Of a stretch of DNA of 9,145 nucleotides, positions 1 to 5,388 are shown in pieces. Position 1 is the stretch's first letter. Every line of letters begins with the position of its first letter. A model generated the notes under the pieces. That model had not been told where the DNA came from. It saw only the letters and a program-made list of their open reading frames with translations, and did no database searches. This DNA comes from JACQFZ01 sp036396275 (GTDB taxonomy: Bacteria; Pseudomonadota; Gammaproteobacteria; Acidiferrobacterales; Sulfurifustaceae). Position numbers and translations under genes: made by a program. The stretch spans positions 1-9,145 of the forward strand of contig DASWLD010000053.1 in NCBI GenBank assembly GCA_036396275.1, given 5' to 3'.

Positions 1-228
1 AAACAGCGGCTCGGTCAACCGCATGATCCATACCAGCGACAGCAACAGCACGATGCGCATCGCCATCGCGAGGCTCAGCCCGATAAATCGTCCCCGCGCC
101 CGCTGCGCCCTGGGCAGCCGGCCCACCAATATGGAAATGAAAATGATATTGTCGATGCCGAGAACGATTTCGAGCGCCGCAAGCGTTACGAACGCGAGCC
201 AGGCTTCTGGGCTAAATAGCAGTTCCAT
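1..228 (-). CDS. TerC family integral membrane protein (N-terminal part, truncated by window edge)
   Basis: The frame is open from the ATG at 228 to the left edge and gives the first 76 residues. They begin MELLFSPEAWLAFVTLAALE and continue into the very hydrophobic stretch EIVLGIDNIIFISILVGRLP. The acidic GIDN motif inside the first membrane segment (about residues 10-38) is characteristic of the TerC/Alx/YoaE family, whose members are linked to metal-ion (Mn, Ca) export and tellurite resistance. A basic cytoplasmic loop (about residues 39-50) and a second membrane segment (about 51-70) follow. The family is usually 220-320 residues, or about 520 with C-terminal CBS/CorC domains, so two thirds or more of the gene is missing here. 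It lies 43 bp downstream of the methionine synthase gene on the same strand and may be co-transcribed with it. The ribosome binding site is weak. The family call is firm; the transported ion is not known. Confidence 0.85.
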   Translation of the reverse strand, partial: MELLFSPEAWLAFVTLAALEIVLGIDNIIFISILVGRLPRAQRARGRFIGLSLAMAMRIVLLLSLVWIMRLTEPLF

Positions 229-271
229 CGATTAGTTCTCAAGAAACACATTCTCACCGCAAAGGCGTTTT

Positions 272-1291
272 TCAACCGAACCGTTCGCGCGCGAGCGCGG
301 CGCCGGCACTGAGCGCGTGCAGCTTGGCCACGGCTACGTCGCGCGCCATCGGCGCCATGCCGCAGTTGGTGCACGGACGGATGCGCTCCTTGGGCACGTA
401 TTTCATCGCCTCGGCGATGACGCCGACGATCTCTTCCGGGGTTTCGACTCGATCGCTGGCGACGTCGATCACGCCGACCATCACCTCCTTGTCGGCGAGC
501 AGCTTTAACAAGCTCAGCGGCACGCGCGAATGCATGCACTCGACCGACACTTGATCAATGCGGCTCGCGGCAATCGCCGGGAAAATCTCTTCATACTGGC
601 GCCATTCGCTCCCGAGCGTCTCTTTCCAATCGAGATTGGCCTTGATGCCGTAGCCGTAGCAAACGTGCACGGCGGTGCGGCAACGCAACCCTCGGGCCGC
701 GCGGTGCAGCGCATCGATGCCCCAGCGCTTGACGTCATCCATGTAAACATTGAACGCCGGCTCGTCGAACTGGATGATGTCAACGCCGTCGGCTTCGAGC
801 GCGAGCGCTTCTTCATTCAACAGTTCGGCGAACGCCATCGCCATTTTGACTTTGTCGCCGTAGTGCGCGTCGGCGATCGTATCGACGATCGTCATCGGTC
901 CGGGAAGCGTGAACTTCAGCGGATGCGTCGTGTGGGCGCGCGCCAGTTTCGCCTCGGCTTCGTGCACCCGCCCACGCAGACGTAACTCCGAAACCACGGT
1001 CGGCACCATCGCGTCGTAGCGATTGTTGCGGATGCCCATCTTCGTCTTGCGACCGAAATCGATGCCGTCGACGAATTCGAGGAACCCATGCACGAAGTGT
1101 TGACGTGACTGTTCGCCGTCGCCAATAACTGTAATGCCCGCATCCTCCTGCAGCTTGATCCAAGTGAGCGTTGCGTCGAGCTTAGCGTCGAGCAGCATAT
1201 CTTCGGCAACTTTCCACTTCGGCCACAACTGTTCGGTCTCGGCGAGCCAGGCCGGTTTCGGGAGACTGCCCGCGACGGCGGTTTCGAACAT
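272..1291 (-). CDS. mesD: Core methionine synthase, MetE C-terminal-domain type (MesD-like)
   Basis: This 339-residue protein corresponds to the catalytic C-terminal half of cobalamin-independent methionine synthase MetE and lacks the N-terminal folate-binding half (MetE is about 750 residues). It would methylate homocysteine to methionine in the cytoplasm. The predicted zinc ligands are present: H209 and C211 (AVHVCYGYG), E251 (VSVEC) and C310 (CTNCGMAP). The DGEQSRQHF motif (58-66) and QFDEPAFN (174-181) are also core-MetE features. From memory, the sequence most resembles the aerobic MesD group, folate-independent synthases that work with an oxygen-dependent partner MesX (DUF1852); the symbol rests on that resemblance only. 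No MesX gene lies in this window. I chose the ATG at 1291 because it has an AGAGG ribosome binding site 8-9 nt upstream and begins MFETAVAGSLPKP as in relatives; an upstream TTG at 1309 has no such support. Other core-MetE subfamilies are the main alternative. Confidence 0.85.
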   Translation of the reverse strand: MFETAVAGSLPKPAWLAETEQLWPKWKVAEDMLLDAKLDATLTWIKLQEDAGITVIGDGEQSRQHFVHGFLEFVDGIDFGRKTKMGIRNNRYDAMVPTVVSELRLRGRVHEAEAKLARAHTTHPLKFTLPGPMTIVDTIADAHYGDKVKMAMAFAELLNEEALALEADGVDIIQFDEPAFNVYMDDVKRWGIDALHRAARGLRCRTAVHVCYGYGIKANLDWKETLGSEWRQYEEIFPAIAASRIDQVSVECMHSRVPLSLLKLLADKEVMVGVIDVASDRVETPEEIVGVIAEAMKYVPKERIRPCTNCGMAPMARDVAVAKLHALSAGAALARERFG

Positions 1292-1374
1292 CGTGAGTAC
1301 CTCTGTCAACGGATCACGGTTATGCGGGTTCGCCTCGGCCCAATCGGCTGACCCGCGTCAAGCCGTAAAGGGCG

Positions 1375-1405
1375 AGTATACATGCCACGGCGCCGCGACT
1401 GACAA
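1375..1405 (-). promoter_or_regulatory. Candidate sigma-70 promoter for the methionine synthase gene
   Basis: Read on the minus strand, TTGTCA (1405-1400, 5 of 6 matches to the -35 consensus) and TATACT (1380-1375, 5 of 6 to the -10 consensus) are separated by 19 bp, slightly longer than ideal. Transcription would start near 1368 and leave a leader of about 77 nt before the ATG at 1291. That leader contains a GCGGGT/ACCCGC stem (1351-1356 with 1324-1329 on the plus strand). The call is by eye only. Confidence 0.4.
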
Positions 1406-1422
1406 CCGACGACCGCGCGAGT

Positions 1423-1452
1423 TTTACATTGCGTCGCTATGTGGGCGAGAAT
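1423..1452 (+). promoter_or_regulatory. Weak candidate promoter for dctQM
   Basis: TTTACA (1423-1428, 5 of 6 to the -35 consensus) lies 18 bp before GAGAAT (1447-1452, 4 of 6 to the -10 consensus). It faces the candidate minus-strand promoter at 1375-1405, as expected for a divergent intergenic region. The -10 element is poor, so the position is tentative. Confidence 0.25.
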
Positions 1453-1453
1453 G

Positions 1454-1486
1454 CCGCTCGCGTCATTCGAGCGGGTATTTTCCCGC
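1454..1486 (+). promoter_or_regulatory. Overlapping, mutually exclusive hairpins in the dctQ leader
   Basis: CCGCTCG (1454-1460) pairs perfectly with CGAGCGG (1468-1474) around a 7-nt loop. The 3' half of that stem overlaps GCGGG (1471-1475), which pairs instead with CCCGC (1482-1486) around TATTTT. Only one stem can form at a time. The second ends just before the likely dctQ ribosome binding site (AAAGG, 1496-1500). This could be a leader switch, or the repeats could be a protein-binding operator; nothing in the sequence decides between them. Confidence 0.35.
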
Positions 1487-1510
1487 CCGCAAGATAAAGG
1501 GTCCGATACG

Positions 1511-2086
1511 ATGAAGGCCTTATTGACGATCTCACGCGCGATCGACGCGACCAACGAACGGATCGGGCGCTTGCTGCTTTGGCTGGTACTCATCGTCGTG
1601 CTGGTGAGCGCCGGCAACGCTATGTCGCGCTACCTGCTGAATCTCGCGTCCAACGCCTGGCTCGAATTGCAGTGGTATCTGTTCGCGGCGATATTCCTCG
1701 GTTGTGCCGGATATACGTTGCTGCACAACGAGCACATCCGCATCGACGTGATATCTTCACGGCTCTCGCGGCGCACGCAGCTTTGGATCGACATCCTCGG
1801 CACCGTGTTCTTCCTCCTGCCGGTGTCGCTTTACCTCCTATGGCTGTCGTGGCCGATCTTCATGAACGCTTGGACCAGCGGTGAGGTCTCGAACCAGGCC
1901 GGCGGACTGATTCGCTGGCCGGCGCGCTTCATGGTGCCGGCCGGGTTCTTTCTGCTGAGCCTGCAAGGCGTTTCCGAGCTGATCAAGCGCGTCGCGGTGT
2001 TGAGGGGTCTGATCCCCGACCGGATGGAACACCACGCGGACGCCGCGCTGGAAATCATCCGGCCGGATGACGGGGAGCCCCGCTGA
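1511..2086 (+). CDS. dctQ: TRAP transporter small permease subunit (DctQ family)
   Basis: This 191-residue membrane protein has four predicted transmembrane segments (about residues 19-41, 52-71, 92-118 and 137-162), as expected for DctQ. The stretch ELQWYLFAAIFLGCAGYTLL followed by HNEHIRIDV (about residues 52-80) is the hallmark of the family. It would associate with DctM in the cytoplasmic membrane to form the sodium-coupled permease that accepts substrate from the DctP binding protein. The start ATG at 1511 is preceded by AAAGG about 10 nt upstream. The C-terminal 30 residues are hydrophilic and probably cytoplasmic. The stop codon overlaps the apparent true start of dctM. A longer start at 1439 is possible but would place the ribosome binding site and leader hairpins inside the coding region. 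Confidence 0.93.
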   Translation: MKALLTISRAIDATNERIGRLLLWLVLIVVLVSAGNAMSRYLLNLASNAWLELQWYLFAAIFLGCAGYTLLHNEHIRIDVISSRLSRRTQLWIDILGTVFFLLPVSLYLLWLSWPIFMNAWTSGEVSNQAGGLIRWPARFMVPAGFFLLSLQGVSELIKRVAVLRGLIPDRMEHHADAALEIIRPDDGEPR

Positions 2087-2106
2087 TTCAGTTCGTCATC
2101 GATAAT
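2072..2106 (+). promoter_or_regulatory. dctQ/dctM junction: ribosome binding site and probable non-ATG dctM start
   Basis: GGGGAG (2072-2077) is a good Shine-Dalgarno match 5 nt before a CTG (2083-2085) and 8 nt before an ATT (2086-2088), both in frame with dctM. The CTG overlaps the dctQ stop as CTGA. From there the frame reads L-I-Q-F-V-I-D-N-M-A-P-L-M-F, matching the usual DctM N-terminus, which commonly has FI-x-DN just before MAPLMF. The ATG at 2107 has no Shine-Dalgarno in the 20 nt before it. The dctM protein may therefore be 7 or 8 residues longer than its first ATG implies. Confidence 0.55.
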
Positions 2107-3648
2107 ATGGCGCCCCTGATGTTCGGGGGGTTGGTGGTATTTTTGCTGCTCGGCTATCCGGTGACGTTCGCGCTCGGCTTCGTCGGACTGTCCTTCGGCT
2201 TCCTGGGCGTCAACCTGGGACTCCTGCATCCCGCGTTGTTTCAGGCGCTACCGGAGCGGATCTTCGGCATCATGGGCAGCGACACGCTGCTCGCGGTGCC
2301 GTTTTTCACGTTCATGGGGCTGATCCTCGAGCGCAGCGGCATGGCCGAGGACTTGCTCGACACCATCGGGCAACTGTTCGGCCCGATACGCGGCGGGCTC
2401 GCTTATGCCGTGGTCGTGGTCGGCGCGCTGCTGGCGGCGACGACGGGTGTCGTCGCCGCCTCGGTGATCTCCATGGGCCTGATCTCGCTGCCGATCATGC
2501 TGCGCTACAACTACGACCGGCGGTTCGCGACCGGCATCATTGCCGCCGCCGGTACGCTCGCGCAGATTATTCCACCGTCCCTGGTGCTGATCGTGCTGGC
2601 CGATCAGCTCGGGCGCTCGGTCGGCGACATGTATCAAGGGGCGATCCTTCCCGGCCTGGTTTTGACCGGATTTTACTTGCTTTACGTGGCCGGGCGATCG
2701 CTGCTGTTTCCCCAAACCGCGCCGGCACTGCCGCCGGAAGCGCGGACGCTGCGCGGCTGGAAACTGCTGTCGCGCGTGATCTTCGTGCTGATCCCGCCGC
2801 TCGCGCTGATCTTCCTGGTGCTCGGCACGATCTTCCTCGGCGTCGCGACCCCGACCGAAGGCGGCGCGATGGGCGCCACGGGCGCGCTTGCGCTCGCGGC
2901 CATCAACCGGCGCTTGAGCTTGTCGGTGCTGAAGCAGGCGATGAACTCGACCGCGAAGCTGACTTCCTTCGTCATCTTTATCCTGGTCGGCGCCACGATT
3001 TTCAGTCTCACCTTTCGCGGTGTGAACGGCGACCTCTGGGTCGAGCAGTTGCTGACCGGCCTGCCGGGCGGAGAGATCGGTTTCCTGTTGGTGGTCAACT
3101 TCCTCGTTTTCTTCCTCGCATTCTTTCTCGATTTCTTCGAATTGGCGTTCATCATCGTGCCGTTGCTGGCGCCGGTGGCGGAAAAGCTCGGCATCGATCT
3201 AATCTGGTTCGGCGTGCTGCTCGGCATCAATATGCAAACGTCGTTCATGCATCCGCCGTTCGGGTTCGCGCTGTTTTACCTGCGCAGCGTGGCGCCGGCA
3301 AAAGCCTATACCGACAAGCTGAGCCAGAAACTGATTCAGCCGATCACGACCGGCCAGATTTATTGGGGCGCGGTTCCGTTCGTGGTGATTCAGGTCATCA
3401 TGGTGGGGATCGTGATCATGTTTCCGGGATTGGTTACCGGCATGCTGGACAAAATTACGCTCGACCCGTCGAAAATCGAAATCAAGATCCCGACGCCGGA
3501 CTACGAGCGCGAGCGCTTGGAGGGGGTCGCGCCACCCGACTTCGGCGCACCGACAGCCGACGGCGGCGGCGACACGCCGCCCGATCAAGATCAGGCCGGG
3601 GGCGGCGCCGACACCGACCTCGAAAAGGCGCTCAAGGAATCGAAGTAG
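2107..3648 (+). CDS. dctM: TRAP transporter large permease subunit (DctM family)
   Basis: The product is a polytopic membrane protein of 513 residues from this ATG, possibly 520-521 from the CTG/ATT at 2083-2086. It carries DctM signatures: MAPLMFGGLVVFLLLGYPV at the N-terminus, LLAVPFFTFMGLILERSGMA (about 60-79), and the glycine-rich GALLAATTGVVAASVISMG (about 106-124). QIIPPSLVLIVLADQLGRSVG (about 153-173) corresponds to one half-repeat, and GVATPTEGGAMGATGA (about 245-260) plus NMQTSFMHPPFGFALFYLRS to the second. It forms the substrate and sodium channel of the transporter with DctQ. The last 65 or so residues are a hydrophilic, proline-, glycine- and aspartate-rich tail ending in a short charged helix-like segment (TDLEKALKESK). 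Many DctM proteins end near residue 430-450, so this is a longer variant. It is translationally linked to dctQ and convergent with dctP. Confidence 0.94.
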   Translation: MAPLMFGGLVVFLLLGYPVTFALGFVGLSFGFLGVNLGLLHPALFQALPERIFGIMGSDTLLAVPFFTFMGLILERSGMAEDLLDTIGQLFGPIRGGLAYAVVVVGALLAATTGVVAASVISMGLISLPIMLRYNYDRRFATGIIAAAGTLAQIIPPSLVLIVLADQLGRSVGDMYQGAILPGLVLTGFYLLYVAGRSLLFPQTAPALPPEARTLRGWKLLSRVIFVLIPPLALIFLVLGTIFLGVATPTEGGAMGATGALALAAINRRLSLSVLKQAMNSTAKLTSFVIFILVGATIFSLTFRGVNGDLWVEQLLTGLPGGEIGFLLVVNFLVFFLAFFLDFFELAFIIVPLLAPVAEKLGIDLIWFGVLLGINMQTSFMHPPFGFALFYLRSVAPAKAYTDKLSQKLIQPITTGQIYWGAVPFVVIQVIMVGIVIMFPGLVTGMLDKITLDPSKIEIKIPTPDYERERLEGVAPPDFGAPTADGGGDTPPDQDQAGGGADTDLEKALKESK

Positions 3649-3672
3649 GTACTTTGACGGCCGTCCAAAACA

Positions 3673-3701
3673 AAACCCCGCGAAACAGGTCGTGTGAAAA
3701 C
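3673..3701 (+). repeat. Left terminal inverted repeat
   Basis: It reads AAACCCCGC, four unmatched bases, then CAGGTCGTGTGAAAAC (3686-3701). The 9- and 16-base blocks are exact reverse complements of the right arm at 3923-3951. Similarity continues weakly inward (GAAGATTTC against CAAGAATTTC). Confidence 0.85.
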
Positions 3702-3707
3702 TCGAAG

Positions 3708-3730
3708 ATTTCTCGATCGCTCGGAGAAAT
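3708..3730. repeat. Hairpin in the left arm of the inverted-repeat element
   Basis: ATTTCTC (3708-3714) pairs perfectly with GAGAAAT (3724-3730) around a 9-nt loop. It is the first strong stem downstream of the dctM stop, but no T-run follows, so it is not a textbook intrinsic terminator. Confidence 0.5.
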
Positions 3731-3762
3731 TTCCCACTTCCGCTTCGATTCGCGATCGCATT

Positions 3763-3782
3763 CCCCCTCCCATCCCCTTCCC
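3763..3782 (-). other. G-quadruplex motif on the minus strand (left arm)
   Basis: The plus strand reads C5-T-C3-AT-C4-TT-C3. The minus strand therefore has four G-tracts of at least three with loops of 1-2 nt, a canonical quadruplex pattern. It mirrors the plus-strand motif at 3874-3894 in the right arm. Folding is predicted from the pattern only. Confidence 0.5.
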
Positions 3783-3787
3783 GCCCG

Positions 3788-3812
3788 GGGCGCACGCACC
3801 TCACGTGCGCCC
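3788..3812. repeat. Perfect 9-bp hairpin in the centre of the element
   Basis: GGGCGCACG (3788-3796) and CGTGCGCCC (3804-3812) are exact reverse complements around the loop CACCTCA. The stem is very GC-rich and should be stable as RNA or extruded DNA. Confidence 0.75.
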
Positions 3813-3821
3813 GTTCGGCGG

Positions 3822-3847
3822 CGCGAATGTACGTCGGTACATTCGCG
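3822..3847. repeat. Perfect 11-bp hairpin in the centre of the element
   Basis: CGCGAATGTAC (3822-3832) and GTACATTCGCG (3837-3847) are exact reverse complements around the tetraloop GTCG. It begins 9 bp after the previous hairpin. An A-run (AAAA, 3848-3851) follows on the plus strand; no T-run follows on either strand. Confidence 0.78.
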
Positions 3848-3862
3848 AAAACCCCGCCTCAC

Positions 3863-3894
3863 CCCCCGCAAGCGGGGGAGGGTTAGGGTGGGGG
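3863..3894 (+). other. GC hairpin fused to a plus-strand G-quadruplex motif (right arm)
   Basis: CCCCCGC (3863-3869) pairs with GCGGGGG (3872-3878). The 3' half of that stem is also the first tract of G5-A-G3-TTA-G3-T-G5 (3874-3894), a four-tract quadruplex pattern with loops of 1, 3 and 1 nt and an internal telomere-like GGGTTAGGG. Hairpin and quadruplex compete for the same guanines. Confidence 0.55.
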
Positions 3895-3922
3895 CGAAAT
3901 CCCACCGCGAAATTCTTGCGGG

Positions 3923-3951
3923 GTTTTCACACGACCTGCGAAGCGGGGTTT
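3923..3951 (-). repeat. Right terminal inverted repeat
   Basis: The plus strand reads GTTTTCACACGACCTG (3923-3938), four unmatched bases, then GCGGGGTTT (3943-3951), the reverse complement of the left arm. It ends 34 bp before the dctP stop codon. Confidence 0.85.
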
Positions 3952-3985
3952 GTTCTTCGTTCTTTTTCTTCGTAAACCGTGCGCG

Positions 3986-5080
3986 TTACTTCCCGGCGCC
4001 GAGTTTTGAGAAGAACGAGTAGTTGTCGTAGGTCGACTCCGCCACCCGAAACCACAGGAACTGCTCGTCGCGGAACTTCTTCCACTCGGGGTAGATTTTC
4101 GCCCAGTGCTTGCTCTTTCCCTTGAGTTCGTCGTAGAGCTGGTACGATGCCTTCTCGGCCGCCTGCAGCACCGATCGCGGATACGCGCGCAGCTTGGTGC
4201 CGCCCGCGACCAATCGACGCAGCGCCTTCGGGTTCTCGGTGTCGTATTTGGCGAGCATCCATCCGTTCGCCTCACCGCAAGCAGCGTGTATCGCCGCCTG
4301 GTAGTTCTTGGGCAACTCGTTGAACTTCTTTTCGTTCGCCAAGGCATGCACTACCGTGCCGCCTTCCCAGAAACCCGGGTAGTAGTAGTACTGGGCGACC
4401 TTGTTGAAGCCGAGCTTCTCGTCATCGTACGGACCCACCCACTCGGCCGCGTCGATCGTGCCTTTCTCCAGGGCGGGGTAAATATCCGGTCCGCCGATCA
4501 ATTGGGGAACGACGCCGATCTTCGCCATCACCAGACCGGCCATGCCGCCGATGCGGAACTTCAATCCCTTAAGATCGGCGACCGACTTGATCTCCTTGCG
4601 GAACCATCCGCCCATTTGGCATCCGGTATTGCCCGCCGGAAGAGCGATGCAGTTGTATTCCTTGAAGAGCGGAGCCATCAGCTCGGCGCCGCCGCCGGTG
4701 TACCACCAGGCGTTGTTCTGTCGTGCGTTCGGGCCGAAGCACACCGAGCACGGGAGCGCAAACGCGGGGTCCTTGCCGAAGTAGTAATAGGTCGCCGTGT
4801 GGCCCATTTCGACCGTGCCGTCCTTCACCGCGTCGAGCACCGCCAGCGCCGGCACGACCTCCCCGGCGGCGAACGTGCGAATCTCGAATTTGCCGTCGGT
4901 GAGCTCGCTCACGCGTTTGGCGATGAATTCGACGCCGCCGTACAGCGTGCCGAGGCTCTTCGGCCAGCTCGCCACCATGCGCCACTGTACGCTCGGCTGG
5001 GCATGGACGATGGCGGGTGCCGCGATAGTGCCGGCGGCGGCGCCCATAGCCGCTTTTTTTAGAAACGATCTGCGCTGCAT
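3986..5080 (-). CDS. dctP: TRAP transporter substrate-binding protein, TakP-like, Tat-exported (DctP family)
   Basis: This 364-residue periplasmic protein starts MQRRSFLKKAAMGAAAG, a twin-arginine signal with likely cleavage after VHA (about residue 27). DctP-family features follow: the carboxylate-binding arginine in LKFRIGG (R176), YPALEKGTIDAAEWVGPYDD (201-220) and YYYYPGFWEGG (231-241). The E-W (213-214) and later W-E (238-239) pairs and the YYYFGKDP segment (98-105) recall TakP-type proteins that bind 2-oxo acids such as pyruvate with a metal ion. Lactate-binding relatives in the same subfamily are the main alternative. The ATG at 5080 has a strong GGAGGAG site 5 nt upstream. The frame stays open further upstream to 5368, but that part has no family similarity and would mask the signal peptide. 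The gene is convergent with dctQM instead of leading the operon; both are assumed to form one transporter. Confidence 0.93.
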   Translation of the reverse strand: MQRRSFLKKAAMGAAAGTIAAPAIVHAQPSVQWRMVASWPKSLGTLYGGVEFIAKRVSELTDGKFEIRTFAAGEVVPALAVLDAVKDGTVEMGHTATYYYFGKDPAFALPCSVCFGPNARQNNAWWYTGGGAELMAPLFKEYNCIALPAGNTGCQMGGWFRKEIKSVADLKGLKFRIGGMAGLVMAKIGVVPQLIGGPDIYPALEKGTIDAAEWVGPYDDEKLGFNKVAQYYYYPGFWEGGTVVHALANEKKFNELPKNYQAAIHAACGEANGWMLAKYDTENPKALRRLVAGGTKLRAYPRSVLQAAEKASYQLYDELKGKSKHWAKIYPEWKKFRDEQFLWFRVAESTYDNYSFFSKLGAGK

Positions 5081-5388
5081 AGGTCTCCTCCGATGATCAG
5101 ATTGATCGACGTAAAACCGTGAATAGCGTGCCCGGCGGGGGGCACGGCGGCGTCGGGACGGACGCGTGTCCGTCGACGATTCCGCCACTGGTGGCGGTAA
5201 CCGATACCACCAGCCGACAGCAACCAACGCGCGAAGTATGCAGAAGAAGTCGCTCCGCGAACAGGTGCGCAAACGCCGATACCTGTCATTGTGCACCGGG
5301 CGCAAAATACCGGTCGGTGTTAGAGTGATCGCGCCCGTGCGCGGGTGGCGTGCGCAGGCCGGAACCAAGTAGCAAGCAGGGAGAACCC
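5081..5388. other. Divergent intergenic region between dctP and the RDD gene
   Basis: This 308-bp stretch has no convincing gene. On the left is the dctP ribosome binding site (GGAGGAG on the minus strand, about 5086-5092). A cluster of three hairpins lies at 5127-5197, and the right end carries the AGGGAG ribosome binding site (5378-5383) of the RDD gene. It must hold promoters in both directions, but I found no pair of -35/-10 boxes good enough to report. Confidence 0.6.
5127..5197. repeat. Three tandem hairpins in the dctP/RDD intergenic region
   Basis: First stem: CGTGCCC (5127-5133) with GGGCACG (5140-5146), 6-nt loop. Second: ACGGAC (5158-5163) with GTCCGT (5168-5173) around GCGT, extended by GTCG (5152-5155) with CGAC (5174-5177) across a 2-nt bulge. 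Third: CCGCCAC (5182-5188) with GTGGCGG (5191-5197) around TG. All stems are perfect apart from the bulge. A fourth, imperfect one (GGTA/TACC) follows. In the dctP direction they would sit in the 5' leader or promoter. Confidence 0.65.

Larger units (their letters stand above)
3672..3951. repeat. Transposon-like inverted-repeat element (MITE-like), non-coding
   Basis: This stretch fills the 337-bp gap between the convergent dctM and dctP genes. Its ends are inverted copies of each other: 29-nt arms at 3673-3701 and 3923-3951 match at 25 of 29 positions, including a 16-base identical block. Between them are four hairpins and two G-rich motifs on opposite strands, so the whole is an imperfect palindrome with diverged arms. 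The motif AAAACCCCGC occurs at 3672, again at 3848, and inverted at 3918 and 3943. It holds no convincing gene: the frames open across it have no family resemblance or ribosome binding site. I see no clear target-site duplication. A MITE derived from an insertion sequence fits best; a structured bidirectional terminator region is the alternative. I cannot name the parent family. Confidence 0.7.

Noticed and set aside
1292..1368. Possible SAH riboswitch in the methionine synthase leader (CCGAGGCG on the minus strand)
   Set aside because: Only this short stretch matches; the expected later pairing strand (a GCTCGG-like segment) and the conserved core are missing.
3708..3851. Classical intrinsic terminators for dctM or dctP
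   Set aside because: The hairpins are strong but none is followed by a T-run in the relevant transcript direction.
3649..3985. Several open frames of 60-220 codons crossing the gap between dctM and dctP on both strands
   Set aside because: They are composed of arginine, proline and serine-rich reads of the GC-rich inverted repeats, have no ribosome binding site or family motif, and run into dctM or dctP in the wrong frame.
3640..3990. Target-site duplication flanking the inverted-repeat element
   Set aside because: The flanks differ just outside the repeats; the similar AACAAA and TTTGTT at the ends are part of the inverted repeat, not a direct duplication.
4106..5062. 318-codon open frame antisense to dctP
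   Set aside because: It lies wholly inside dctP and is explained by high third-position GC in the real gene; its translation has no recognisable domains.
5081..5368. In-frame upstream extension of dctP to 5368
   Set aside because: The Tat signal MQRRSFLKK at 5080 is a clear N-terminus with a strong GGAGGAG site; the extra 96 residues show no family similarity and cover the divergent hairpin region.
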